A DNA stretch of 64,000 nt, taken from Ehretia macrophylla. Lineage: Eukaryota > Streptophyta > Magnoliopsida > Boraginales > Ehretiaceae. Positions 45,867 through 57,807 of the stretch are shown here, piece by piece. Location of the stretch: contig CM075778.1 of NCBI GenBank assembly GCA_037974665.1, positions 6,251,001 through 6,315,000 on the forward strand, given 5' to 3'. Position numbers and translations under genes: made by a program. The notes beneath the pieces were generated by a model. The model was not told the origin of the DNA. It worked only from the letters and a program-made list of their open reading frames with translations, and did no database searches. How positions within the stretch are numbered: the first letter of the stretch is position 1; every line of letters starts with the position of its first letter.

Positions 45867-46934
45867 ATGGAGCTTATTCCAAGTCTTCCAAATGATATAG
45901 GAGTTGAATGTCTAGTTAGAGTTCCATACAAGTATTTCTCATCCATTGCATCTGTATGTCGAAGCTGGAAGCTTCTCATGAAGCTGCCAGAATTCTGGCG
46001 CCATCGTAAGGCAACGGGCTTGACTCAGCAAGTCATAGTCATGACTCAGGCCCGAGTTGACAATACCCAGAAACTCGAACCCGTTAAAAATTCAAAAACC
46101 ACTGTTTATAGACTTACTCTTCTGGAGCCCGAAACAGGTTCTTGGGCTGAGCTGCCTATGGTGTCTAATCACAAGGATGGCTTACCCATGTTCTGTCAGC
46201 TTGTTGGGGTTGGATTGAACCTAGTGGTGATGGGTGGGCTGGACCCTGTTACATGGAAGGTGTCCAATGTTGTGTTTGTTTATAGTTTTGTTTCTGCCAC
46301 GTGGCGACGCGGGGCCGACATTCCCGGCTGCAGGAGATCATTCTTTGCTTGTGCGTCTGATTCTGAGCGGATGGTGTTTGTTGCGGGGGGACATGATGGT
46401 GAAAAGAATGCGTTGAGATCAGCTTTTGCCTATGACATGGCGAACGATGAGTGGGCCCCGTTGCCTGACATGGCAAGGGAAAGAGATGAGTGCAAGGGAG
46501 TTTTTTATTACGGTAAGTTTCGTGTTATTGGTGGATACCATACTGATAGACAAGGTAGGTTTAAGACGAGTATTGAAACATTTAATATTACCAAATGGGG
46601 ATGGGACACAGTTGAAGATGATTTTTTACCAACTCCTATGTGTCCAAGGACTTGCATCAATGGTGGGAACAAAAAGTTTTACATCTGTGAAAATGGTTAT
46701 GTGCTTGCACTTGATGGCTTCAGGTGGCAAATTGTAGCTGAGCTTCCAGCTGATGTGAAGAACACAACATGTGTGACAACATGGCAGGGAAAATTGTTGG
46801 TGATTGGATCTTCAAGATTTGGTGGGCCCCACATATGTTTCGTCTTCGATTTGAAGAGTCATACATGGACAAGAATTGATACCATGGAGGACTTTACTGG
46901 CCACGTTCAATCTAGTTGCTGCTTGGAGGTGTAA
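45867..46934 (+). CDS. F-box/kelch-repeat protein, KFB/KMD (At1g80440-like) family
   Basis: Single-exon gene, 355 aa. Substrate adaptor of an SCF ubiquitin ligase: the F-box binds SKP1 and the kelch propeller binds the target. F-box at residues 1-45 (MELIPSLPNDIGVECLVRVP, SVCRSWKLLM). Kelch blocks follow: LVVMGGLDPVTWKV, PGCRRSFFACASDSERMVFV, AGGHDGEKNA, DMARERDECKGVF, FRVIGGYHTDRQGRF, and a C-terminus ending GHVQSSCCLEV. The MELIP start, ARVD motif and RRSFFACASD block match the Arabidopsis KFB20/KFB1/KFB50 (KISS ME DEADLY) group, known to target phenylalanine ammonia-lyase and type-B response regulators. The start is the first in-frame ATG; codons upstream are open but lack ATG. Specific target here is inference. 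Confidence 0.9.
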   Translation: MELIPSLPNDIGVECLVRVPYKYFSSIASVCRSWKLLMKLPEFWRHRKATGLTQQVIVMTQARVDNTQKLEPVKNSKTTVYRLTLLEPETGSWAELPMVSNHKDGLPMFCQLVGVGLNLVVMGGLDPVTWKVSNVVFVYSFVSATWRRGADIPGCRRSFFACASDSERMVFVAGGHDGEKNALRSAFAYDMANDEWAPLPDMARERDECKGVFYYGKFRVIGGYHTDRQGRFKTSIETFNITKWGWDTVEDDFLPTPMCPRTCINGGNKKFYICENGYVLALDGFRWQIVAELPADVKNTTCVTTWQGKLLVIGSSRFGGPHICFVFDLKSHTWTRIDTMEDFTGHVQSSCCLEV

Positions 46935-49019
46935 TTTCATGCCGCATTAGGTTGTATAAGGGGTCAAGATCCTCTCCTAGTGAAATTGTTCAAGAAAATT
47001 CTAGCTATTCACATCTAGATTGTGCTGGTTGTATATCAGGTTAAGATCCTTTTTCCATCGAGTGTTTCTCTTTAATGCTTATGAAGTGAAATCTTAACAA
47101 TTTATGTTCAGATTATGCCATCGACTACTAATAGGAAATGAGTATTCAGAGTAACTAAGTAAGGTTTGATAGGTTGCAAACCAGAAATTCTTGTTTCTTA
47201 CATGCTTGGTAAAACTCACACACACGTGTAAATCTTACAAATATTTGGAAGACTCATGTGGATTGACTGAATAATTTCTCCTCATTTGTACCAATCATCT
47301 GTGTTACTTCACAAAGAGAACAAAAAAAAAAAAAAAAGGGAGACAAACCCAAATAATGAAAAGATTTGGGAGCTAAAATAGGAACCTGAGGTTGGTATGA
47401 AATCTTGGTCTCTGAGACATAAACGAAATGAATGCCCATCAACTTTCAAGCAAAGTTGTAATGTTAACCTCAAATCATCATTGTAAACTTTAGGCAATCT
47501 TTACAAGACCAAACCTTGCTTTTGATAGGCTTTGCCCCTAATGAATTTCAACTTTTATTATTACGATAAAATCAGCTATATAGTTCTTGACGACGATCCA
47601 CAAAAATAAAAGGTAAACCAAGAAAAGGGTAAAGTCCAATGATAAAAGCAACTCTGCAATAAGCAACTCATGTTTCAGATAGGAAAATGCATACAATGGA
47701 AGTATTATTTCATCTATCATAGTTTACCATACAATCTATGGTCATCCAAGACGAACAAAATCCAAAGAGACAATGTCCGACTGACAAGAACGGAAAACTT
47801 CATTCAAGTCCGCAAACAGCTTCTAGACAAACACTTCGTATTCTTTTTGAGTTTTTCATTTATTTTTTTTGGATAACGCCAAATAACAAACCTCACAAGC
47901 CTCATGAAAAACACCAAGCCACAATAACCTGAAATTAAGAGGAAGAATAGTTACTTTTTTTGTCAGATATCGGACATCAAAACCAAGAGAGTTTCTCCAG
48001 TTTTCTGATGCTCCTACCGCGTATTTGAACAACCAAATTAACACCCATCAAGATGCGGTATTATCCTTGAAAAGAAGCAACACGAATAGGTGATTGTCAC
48101 ACATACCTGGGAAAGAAAACCATTGGAATATGAGAAAAAGGTTAACACAATGAGACTATAATTTCAAATGAAGGACAGATTTCAGAATAGACTCACATGT
48201 TATGCATTCATAAAAAGACCAAGACGGTAAAAGCACCGATACCTATCATGCTCTAAACTCTCACCGTACTACTACTAATCTACGGCGGGGTTCAGTAGTT
48301 GAAAACTATGTGACAAACTCAACTGCCTTGGATAAGAGATCGAAATCCAGATCTCATTGCAAAAATAAAATTTTGCCTGTTTGCCTACTCCGCTCAGTGA
48401 CTTCAGTCTAAAAGAACACTAGACAGTGACAGAATACATTACGATTACTTGACCTGTCGTATTGGCCTACATTTGAGCTGTTTGAAGTAAATTCTAGTCT
48501 TCCAATGCTCATCAGGTCATTCAATTTGAAATAAATGGTGCCAGTTCTTAGGAAATTTCTTACCGAAAAGTCTAGTACAGCAAAAGATTGGAGAAACCAA
48601 AAGATTTGGACATAAAATCCAGTCCTAATAACAGTCAAAAAGTCATTTCTTGCAGCCAGGATCTCGGTAATACAGAAACAATTCATGGGATGGTAAACAA
48701 GCACGCAGCATAAAAGAGACGTCAAACAGATCTTGAACCTTTTGGTAAAACAAGCAGTCCATTGACAGAATAACTAGATATAACACCATCCAAACTCCAC
48801 AATTTAACCCAAGAAAGGAGTCATTACCTAAAGCATCTCAGAATACATGGCGGCCCAAAGTGCTCCAGATCACTGGAGATCACAAAGGGCCTGGGAAGAG
48901 GCTTGCAGCAATACTTGTAGTACCCAGAAATTCGCAATACCCAACAAACGGGAAAATTTTGTTTTTGAAACTTGACCTTACTCTGCTTTATTCAAACAAC
49001 TTCAACCTATCTAATTACT
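46935..49019. other. Interval between convergent genes
   Basis: Holds the 3' untranslated regions of the F-box/kelch gene (left) and of the MLN51 gene (right, minus strand). No coding region was recognised. About 47320-47340 and 47860-47880 are A- or T-rich runs. The MLN51 3' untranslated region may have further introns, but nothing shows this. Confidence 0.5.
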
Positions 49020-49184
49020 TCACTGGTCAAACTTCATTTCTGTATATCTGCATGAGAAAAGAAGATTTAGATCATTTATCAAAAATACTCTATCCTCTCT
49101 GCACTACTGTATTTCCTTTTTCTCTCCTCCCTCTTCCCTCCCTCTCCCCTCTTTCCCTTTTTTTTGGGGGTGCGGGTTGGGGGT

Positions 49185-49216
<32 letters not shown>

Positions 49217-52200
49217 ATAGAGGCTGGAGAGGGACCCAGGGGTAAATAGGGATAGTTGAAGAGGAATATGACAGAACAAAAAACAAGCTACCGTTCTTAG
49301 CACACTTCTAACTGGAAAATTTTAACTTGCCTGCGAGGATTCTTCTGCCGCAGCCCAAAGTCATCATTTGCAACCTCTGCAGAGGGACAGGGCTTTGGAG
49401 TTAGATTCAGATTAGGTGCAAGACAACAGAACAAAATCAGATAAGAGTGGGAAATCAATGTGAGATACCAGGCCTCTGTGAGGGTTTCCACTCATTATTG
49501 GGTTTGTTCGCATTATTTTCCTTGCTGCAAGCAAAATAGTAAAGTTAAGATTCCTTCTTTAACAGACACGGGAACAAAACCAAAAAGATCATTTGGTCAA
49601 GCATTGCTAAAAAGAAAAAAAAGGAAAGGAAAAGATACAACTCAGAAAACTTGAAAGAAACAGGAGATTTTTAATGGTAGAAGACGATAAACTAGCAATA
49701 ACAATAAGCAGAGATTTTAAGAAAAGAGTCCCTACAAATATGTAAGCAAACAAAACCACATGTGCCAAATTACTATGAACTTGATGTAAGAACACTTAAG
49801 GTTATGCAAGCACAGCAGATACATTTGGCGTAACCATAGATTATGGATATCAAAAAGAATTCCATAGACCTTGAAGCAGCAGTCACAGCAGATGCCTGTC
49901 CAGAGGGGCGAGCATTATAGGCACCATCAACAGCAAAGTAAGGTGAGCAATACGTAGCTCCAAGAGCTCCAGCAGCACCAGCTAAGACTGGCAGCCTGCA
50001 TACCATGAAATGAGAATCACTAGTACTCCCAAGAACCATTAGATGTGCATACCAAATGATGAAAGTTTTCTTAAAAGAGAAATAAACAACAATGAAATGT
50101 AACCCAGAATTCCATGATGGGAACAGGCTACTTAACCTGGCTAAAAATTTCCTCCCTCCCCCCGCCCCCCCCCCAAAACCCAAAAAAACAAAAATAAAAT
50201 TCTGGCTAAAAAGAATGAGTTAAAGGGTATGAACATACCAAGTCATCTCAGAGTTCCCCACTCCAAGTTGTGGATTACCAACATATCCAGGGAAAGCCAT
50301 GCCAACAGCAGGAACTCCAATACCACCAGGATGCTGGCCTCCTAATTGCATGACTGCACAAGTAATCAAACAATTAGAATTACAATTAGGAGAAGAAGGA
50401 AGAAAAAGATGAACAACATCACTTTTTAATTCTAACAAGTAAAGCAGATGAATAGAAATAAAAAGCTCAACCCAGAAATTTCTCTAAAATGATCATTTTA
50501 AGATCCAATCCCTATCAGTATATTCGTAAAAAAAAAAAAAAAACCGTAAGTGTAATGCATGTGAAAGAGCCAATATCAAAAAGAGATAGATACAAACTCA
50601 GAAGGTGGAGAGCATTTCAAATAAATAAGTAAATTTCATTTACAGTTCTATCTAACATGCTGAATCCTTCAATTTCCTTTCAGAAAGTTAGTCTTTGACA
50701 TAAGAGCTCTACCTGGCAAAAACGCTGGGAAGTTCTGATCACCATGGCCAGTATTCATGTTTCCAGAGGGCCCCATAACCTGATTCCCACCATATAGAAA
50801 CAATCCCCTTCCACTGCCTTGGACATTGACTTTTCCTTTTCCAACCAATGCAGTCTTGGATTTACTCAACTCTGAAGGAGATTCAAGCTCTCCAGATTCA
50901 AGAGAATTTATAGCCATAGCTGCTTTAGGTGGTGAAGAAGCTTGGGATCCGCTGACAGGATGCTGTGAGAACTGCTGACTAGAAGCTTGCAAAGAAGGCT
51001 GAACTCGGCTTTGAGCAGAGTTTCTTTGAACCACATGGAGCTGATTTGGTGGAGAAACTCTGTTAACTAGGTTACTAGTGGCTGTTGGTTGATAGGTTGT
51101 TCGTGGCATGGCATTTAACCCTCTCCCTTGAGCTCTTAAGTGCTGAGATTCAGATAAATTAACTGATGAGGAACCAGAAGGTGCAAATTGCAAATTGCTT
51201 GAGGGCTTTCCACCAACTCCTGAAGTTGAATCATCAATATAAAGCTTTTCCATACCAATAGAATCCACTATATTTTTTCCTCGCATCATTGTATTGGATT
51301 GTGCCACAGGGAAACTCTCATCTGCAACAGAAGCCTGAACATTCCGATTAGATGTTCCAGCTTGGACATCCCTCTTTTGTGTCGAAGTAATATCTTTATT
51401 GGAAGAGCTAGAAGGATAAAATGGTGGAGAAGCAGAATTCAAGCTTGACGCAAATACTTGTTTCTTAGCAGGAGCAGTGCTCGACTCTACATCTGAAAGT
51501 GATACAGTTGCTCTCCCTAAACTAGCGCGTGAAGGTTTCTCGACTGACTTCCCAGATCTACAAATTCAAGACAGACATAAGATTTCACACTGAAAGCTGA
51601 TAAAGAAGAGGAAAAGAGAGAAAAAAAAAAGGCAGATCTCAAGGTGTTATACTCACTGCTTATTTTGTGAAGGAGGTGCATCGTTGTTGTTCTTGAAGGA
51701 TGGCTGATACCTTCTAGGACCTCGCCCCTTCACACTTTTGGGAGCATTGTTTTGATCGTTGTTGTTGTTCTGATTATTGTTATTACCATAGCTTTTGGGC
51801 CTATTTCCTTGTGAATATCCCCGGAGTGCTCCACGAGATCTACCACGACCTCGGAAATGACCCCTAGAAGACCTCCTACCCTGAAAATTTGTGAAAAATT
51901 ATATTACAGGATCAGAAAAAGTAGGTATGAGGTTAGAAAACTACCATAAGAAGGGTAAAAAAGGCATATCAGGTAGTAATCAGCAGAACAGTTCACCTCT
52001 TCATACTGCCTTTCCTGTGAAGTCAACTCCTCAAACTTGTCATGCCCCCATTTCCTTTCATCTTTCGACTCCCACAATTTTCTTCCACCAAGTGTACGTC
52101 TAAAGAAAGCAAAACAACATATTTATTAGCGAGTAGTTTTTATAAGCTATAGAAGTGCAGAATTGTAACACTTACTAAAATTAAAATGCAGATAAGTAAA

Positions 52201-54838
52201 AAGGACTGATCGCATAACTAATTGCAAATGCAATTCCATAGAAACTCATGGCTGGAATTGAAACATGGAGGCATGAGCAATTCCATCAATACGATTTCTT
52301 TAACTTGATTCCTCCCCAACCAAAAAAAAAGGAACAGAAAAAAAAAACAAAAGATCACATTAAGGGAAAAATAAATATTAGCTGAAAAGGTTAGTTTCTA
52401 TTTTCTCTAATATTTTTCTTTTAATTGTGAACTTGAAATCTCATATATCACACTTTTGAACTTACTTAATCATAGTGAAAACTAAAACTGTGCTCTACTA
52501 AAGTTTCTGGGTTAATAAGCTCATGATATTAGTTTGTCTACACTTCATATTTCAGAGTTCAGCTCACCTAGATGGACATAAAAAGGAATTCCAGTTTTAC
52601 TTTTAAATGGTTCGAACTCAAGAGTTTAATGTAATCTATAATATGTTAAAATCAGAAGTCAAAAAAGTTTCCTATTTTAGGCTCAAGAAACATAAGGGAC
52701 AATATGGGAACCATCCGTTGAACAAAGATACTTGTTGGAATACCATTGTACTTTAAAATATAATAAAATACTAAAAACCCCACTTCCCATATCTCATCCA
52801 CTTCTTTTTGCAAATCCCTGACACAAGACCCATTGGTCTCCAAACCGGAATCAAACTAGTTTATAACTTAAGAATACGTATGAAAGATTTTCTGTAGGAC
52901 CTGCGTCTCACTTCTACCCTTCAGAAACAAAGCACCTCAAATTCAATCTGTTCCTTCACTGTTGTCCAAATTGACATAATTATACAGAAAAGTCTTTTTC
53001 CACTTTCCAACTTCATAACTAAATCAAAGTCTACAATCATTGAAAAAAATGAACATAGAATTTAAACTACTTTATTCTCTAAAAAAGGCCTCGGGAGGAG
53101 GTGCATTTAAAGAAGAGTACTACATCAATTTTTTTTTGAAAAGATCTAGTAATAAGAAGATAATTTGGTCCTAAAGTAACTTCTAAGTTCTACCAAAAGA
53201 GAAAAGAGGGAGCATTTCATAAAAAGGTATATCTTTGAAATCACCATCCCAGAAAGGTTCTGATAACAGCTAAAAAAGAATAATTATTGACAAACCCATA
53301 ATACAGTCGCAAAAACCATAACCAATCTAGGGCAAATGCATAAAGTACATGATACAAAAGAAAAAGAACTAAAATACACGCACTATTACCAGCAGTGGAT
53401 ACACTTCATTCTAGCTGCTAACGTGGTGACCTGGGTTAGTATCTTACTTGTAATTTGGAACCACATTCATGATGGCATCAAATTAAAGCATCTACAAAGG
53501 AGGAGATTGTGACTATTCTTTTTCTTTTAAGAAGTCGGAACCTGAAATAACTGCATTCAACAGCCATTTACTGGTCTTTCACCTAAATTTAATTGCAAAC
53601 TCAATCCTGACTTCAAAACTTAATCCTTTCCACACTTACACTTGAAGATTTAGTGACCCATATAAATTTGCAGAAGAGGTACTTGTTCCAAATTAGGAGT
53701 ATGGGAAACCACAGGTAGCTATATCCCAGCTAGCCTCAGCCTTTGGCTCGTTATTTATCACAAAATAAAGTCATACCAAGCCTCTTTTTGGTTTTGTCTG
53801 TCCACAACCATGTATGCATAAAGCTGAAGCAACAATAGCAGCGACCTCAAGGACTCTCAAATAGAAAACAATAAGGGATATAAGACGAGCTCCTTCACCA
53901 TCATAGTTGATTAGTTGCAAATAAAATCAATTTTGACTAAATGACTGAAATTCATAAAGTATGCATTAATGTGTATTCAAGGCGTAATCAACTATCTCAA
54001 TAAAAGCGTGTGGCATGTACTTGCAAGAAATTTCCACCGACTGCCAAGTCTACATTTATCGATAAAAAGGTTCAATTTTTCCTTCCATTTTTAACAAGCT
54101 TACTTCACCATCAAGAGAAGTGCTAAATAAAATTCATTTACAAATTGACAAGAACTAAAAAAGAAAAAGAAACTAGTAGCAGACCAAACAAACAAATCAT
54201 CCATGCCACCAATAAAAGATCCTACAAATTCCCAAACTAATGTCAATGGTATACCTGTGCCGCCCACCAGCATTGTCCCGAAACCTGTCATCATGCATGT
54301 AAAACGCCCCCGCCGTGGGCACAGCATAGGGCTCATTCTCCTTCTTCTCCTCTTCTCTCTGTTGCTCATTACTAATACCATCATCAACGTTCTCATTCAC
54401 ACCATCATTCCCCCTTCCATCCGCCTCGGTTGACTCCTCCGCGCTCCCCAATCTCTCTGCAACCCCTTCTTTCCCTCCTTCCTCCTCAACCACCCTCTCC
54501 CCCTCTTGGCTACCGCCCGGTCCACGCCCCTCCCCTTCCCTCTCCCCTTCTCCCTGGTGCACGTGCTCTAGGCCTTCCTCCTCATACTCCCCCTCCTCAT
54601 CCTCCATCTCTTCTTCTTCCTCCAAATACTCCTCCTCCTCCTCCTCCTCTTCATCGTCGTAGTCAGCCGGGGCGGCGCCTTGCCCATCCGACTCAACATC
54701 CGAATCGATCCTCCGCGGAGGCTTTTCTCTCCCTTCACCTTCGTCCTCATCATCACTCGCCACCCTCCTCCGCATCTTCAACGACAGCTTCGCCTCCTCC
54801 GGATCGCTCTCGTACTCCACCTCCTCCGCCGCAGCCAT
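49020..54838 (-). CDS. MLN51: MLN51/CASC3 (Barentsz) homologue, exon junction complex core subunit
   Basis: Binds eIF4A3 and RNA in the exon junction complex, acting in mRNA quality control, localisation and translation. Exons (minus): 54838-54255, 52099-51997, 51880-51657, 51557-50713, 50353-50239, 49995-49870, 49524-49469, 49376-49331, 49047-49020; all join in frame to 708 aa. The N-terminus has long Glu/Asp runs. The Btz/SELOR domain spans exons 1-3 (PTAGAFYMHDDRFRDNAGGR, then RTLGGRKLWESKDERKWGHD, residues about 174-215), followed by an RG-rich stretch (GRRSSRGHFRGRGRSRG). The tail has EWKPSQRP and ends NPRRYTEMKFDQ, as in plant MLN51. The last intron (49330-49048) starts with GC (CAG/GCAAGT) and precedes a 28 nt coding end. 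Intron 1 is 2.15 kb. Confidence 0.92.
49185..49215 (+). repeat. 31 bp G homopolymer inside MLN51 intron 8
   Basis: Uninterrupted run of 31 G on the plus strand, preceded by G-rich DNA from 49165 and a CT-rich stretch. On the gene strand it is a C run followed by a G/A-rich stretch, about 120-140 nt inside the GC-AG intron. The length may be a sequencing or assembly estimate. Confidence 0.9.
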
Positions 54839-54940
54839 CGCTTTAATTTCACCAAAAAAGCCCCAAAATTTTCTCTAAATTCACACAAATAACATTAGAA
54901 AAAAAAATCCAATCTTCACGAACAATTTATCTCTAATCCC

Positions 54941-55045
54941 AAACCCTAGTTCGAAAATTAACTAAAATTGGGATAAAAATTAGGGTTTTAGGGTTGTGAT
55001 CTGAGAGATTTTTTAGGGTTTGGTTTGGGGATATGGAAAACCCTA
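54941..55045. promoter_or_regulatory. Cluster of telo-box motifs upstream of MLN51
   Basis: AAACCCTA at 54941-54948 and 55038-55045, TAGGGTTT at 54981-54988 and 55014-55021, plus a partial one at about 54989. Telo-boxes are common near the start sites of plant genes for translation and RNA-processing factors. They fall 100-210 bp upstream of the MLN51 ATG (54838). Confidence 0.65.
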
Positions 55046-55544
55046 GATTTTTGTGTGTTGGATATAAGAAAATAGAAGCAGATGGATTTGATTTGTTTTT
55101 ATTTTTATTTTTTCCTTTTTATATCTTGATATGGTCCAGTCTTCACCAATCATATGGAGGTTGTATTAATTTTATAGAGTTGGTCAAAGTCTATGTCATC
55201 TGCTTAGATTAAAGGCTAGGATAATGTATTTATCCACGGTGTCTTTCACAAAATTAGTCGTAACTAATTATATAATTTTTATAAATTAACATGTTTAACG
55301 GGTTGGAAATCTCCTATTAAGTTACTAAATAAATTATTTGCACTCTTGATTATTCACGTGTATGTTTTTTTTATTCTAAAATTGAGTAGAGTGATCGAGT
55401 AATTAATTAGAGGAACTAATTAAGTGTTAGCCCCGCATGACCCAAAAAAATTGAAAATCTATACTTTTTTAAAGAAAGAAAATTATAGCAAATTTGAAAA
55501 GAAAAAAAATTGAATCTGCCCCAGATGAAAAAAATTGTGTTATA

Positions 55545-55989
55545 GGCTCCGTTTGTTTGCCGTAAAATAACTTGTTTGTGTAAAATATTTTCCGTGGAAA
55601 GTGTTTTCCTGGAAAATAAAATATTTTACAGGGCTCTGTTTGTTTGCCGTAAAATAATTTGTTGGAGTAAAATATTTTACTGAAAAATAGAATACTGAAA
55701 AATATTTTCTGGTGTTTGGATGTGCCATAAGTTTTGTAAAATGTTTTCTTCTCCCAAAGGACATGAAAACATTTTACATAATTTTGTACTAGCTGTAATT
55801 GTTGACCGGAAAATATTTTACGATTGACCAATTTTTCGGTGTTACCAAACACCGTAAAATTAAGAAAAAGCAGCCGCAATTTTTGACCGGAAAACATTTT
55901 ACGGTTGACCAATTTTCCAGTGTTACCAAACACCGTAAAATCCGAAAAATGTTTTCCGGGAAAATATTTTACAGCAAACAAACGGAGCC
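55545..55989. mobile_element. Foldback MITE with GGCTCCGTTTGTTTGC ends
   Basis: GGCTCCGTTTGTTTGC at 55545 is the reverse complement of GCAAACAAACGGAGCC ending at 55989. TATA flanks both sides (55541-55544 and 55990-55993). A second copy of the end motif occurs inside at about 55636. Much of the element folds on itself. An internal direct repeat (ATTTTTGACCGGAAAA...TGTTACCAAACACCGTAAAA) appears at about 55797-55859 and 55879-55941. Ends of this type are common in hAT-like plant MITEs, but an 8 bp duplication is not seen. Confidence 0.75.
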
Positions 55990-56358
55990 TATAGTCTCAT
56001 GAATTGTTTTCTATAGTCACAAAAAGCAAGTAGAACAATAAAATTGGACAATGTTATGATTTTTTTTTCCATACAATAGAGATTGAAATTATAGTTTAAA
56101 TTTGAAATATTTTTATTTTTTACTAATTATAAATTTAAAATATTTAATTACAATAAATCACTACCAAATCATTTCACTCAATTCTATCGAATTAGGATTT
56201 CATCATTGCATTCTCTTATATAATTTCATTAAACTGTGGCAATTACACCATTCTAGAGATGATAAAAAAAAAACAAAAACAAAAAAAAACAAAAAAAAGA
56301 CAAGGCTAGTTTAGTCTACCAGTTGACGCAATTGTACAAACTTTAATGAATTACAAAT

Positions 56359-56837
56359 CTATAAAATAAAATTATTGGGGTCACAAGTTCCTCTCTCGCA
56401 ATTATCCACACAGCTTCCAACTTTGTCAACATCTGTCACAAACAACACATTCATATAGTCACACTAATTATGACGACAAATTATTAATTTGTATGGAAAA
56501 AAATGTAAGTATAAATTATGTCACATAAATGAATAATTTTGTTATCGAACAGAAAAAAAAAAAAAAAACACAAAACCTTTGAGGAAGAGACTTTACCATC
56601 GAAATATTGAGCACACTGTTCAACGGAACAACCAAGATTGCAGTAATAGAGATGATTTGGAGTTTTAGTAATGAGGCATTTCACTACGCATTTAATTGCG
56701 CAAGGAAGTTTAGGTTCAAAAAGACAACCAACTATACAACCCCCAAAACAACGTTTGAAAGTTGCTGTTGTATGACCTGCAAATAAGAGCAATAAGAACA
56801 TCATGGTGGAAATTACTCGAACATTCTTCGCCTCCAT
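56359..56837 (-). CDS. Thionin-like secreted cysteine-rich peptide 1
   Basis: Two exons on the minus strand, 56837-56597 and 56432-56359 (GT-AG, phase 1), 104 aa. The N-terminus is a clear signal peptide (FLLLLFAGHTTA core, cleavage likely near residue 25). The mature part has spaced cysteines: FKRCFGGCIVGCLFE, CAIKCVVKC, YYCNLGCSVEQCAQYF in exon 1, and GSCVDNCERGTC in exon 2. The pattern and the intron position fit the plant thionin-like protein family, putative extracellular defence-related peptides. A TATA box lies about 97 bp upstream. The second-exon acceptor (TTTGTGACAG) was chosen because it restores the family C-x3-C-x4-C ending. No direct activity can be inferred. Confidence 0.82.
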
Positions 56838-56933
56838 GGTTAGTTTTTTTTTTTTTTTTTCTTCTCTATTCTCTATGTCTAATCACTTCGAATGTGGACT
56901 TGAATATTGGAAGAACACATCCTAAGGTGCACC

Positions 56934-56940
56934 ATTTATA
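56934..56940 (-). promoter_or_regulatory. TATA box of thionin-like gene 1
   Basis: Minus strand CTATAAATGG, about 97 bp upstream of the ATG at 56837. Confidence 0.6.
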
Positions 56941-56944
56941 GATT

Positions 56945-57807
56945 AAAATCAGTAAATCAAATTAACTACTTGTTAAATATTTTTTTCCACATATAGGTAT
57001 GAATCTCCAATGAGATAGCATTTATTATTTAAGATAAGAGTATAACTTGTTTAGTATCTATGAGATACGAAATGAATATGAAACATCAAGGCCATTTAGC
57101 ACAAGATCCTTAAGAATTTAATCCTTAAATTTTTTTTGTCCCTTTCATGTATGACTAAGCAAAGAATTTAATGACAAGAAAAGGACTATGAGAAAATATA
57201 TATCTATTATATAACTTACGGAGTCCAATACAAACTACATATCCAATGCATAGAAACATTTTTTTTCTTACTTGATTTCGACGCATATTTAATGGAAAAT
57301 ATTTTTGTCTGAAAAATAACAGGGACTAAATTGATTAATTTTGAATAATAAAAATAAATTTAAATTTTTTAAAAAAATAATAATGACTAAATTTAAAATT
57401 TTAAAAGACATCTAAGCCACATGCCTTTTAGTATTCAAGCAAGCACCATTTGAAGCACTAATACCAAAATTGGTCTCTACTTTGCATGTCAGTCACCAAT
57501 GATGCTTTTTACAGATTAAATGATAGTTTATTAGAAAATATTAGTGCAATATTGTCACAGTTCAAGTTCAGAACTCTGAATCCGCTATCAAGATTAGTGT
57601 TATAAATTTAAAAATAACTATCTTGAGCCTCAAATCTACCAAAACAAGTTAGTTAATTCAAATTATTACTTTAAACCTATAATACTAATTTATAAACTAC
57701 ACTTTTATCATAACATCCCAAATACAGTGACAATTCTGAGCTGCTAACAATTGTAGGCTAGGTAAGATCTTCCCCCTCTCAGTTTTATTTCCAGATGTTA
57801 GTTATTT
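56945..57807. other. Intergenic DNA with foldback fragment
   Basis: No gene seen. About 57315-57405 (CAGGGACTAAATTGATTAATTT...) is a fragment of the foldback family found at 770 and 10737. About 57590-57660 (AGTGTTATAAATTTAAAAAT...) resembles 62365-62430 inside the intron of thionin-like gene 2, so a dispersed repeat is shared. Confidence 0.5.

Noticed and set aside
54430-54846. 138-codon Pro-rich plus-strand frame
   Set aside because: Mirror of the Glu/Asp-rich first exon of MLN51; proline runs are the complement of GAG-type repeats.
55469-55981. 170-codon minus-strand frame with repeated FPGKHF / NKLFYGKQTEP
   Set aside because: Lies wholly within the foldback MITE; the peptide repeats only reflect the element's internal DNA repeats.
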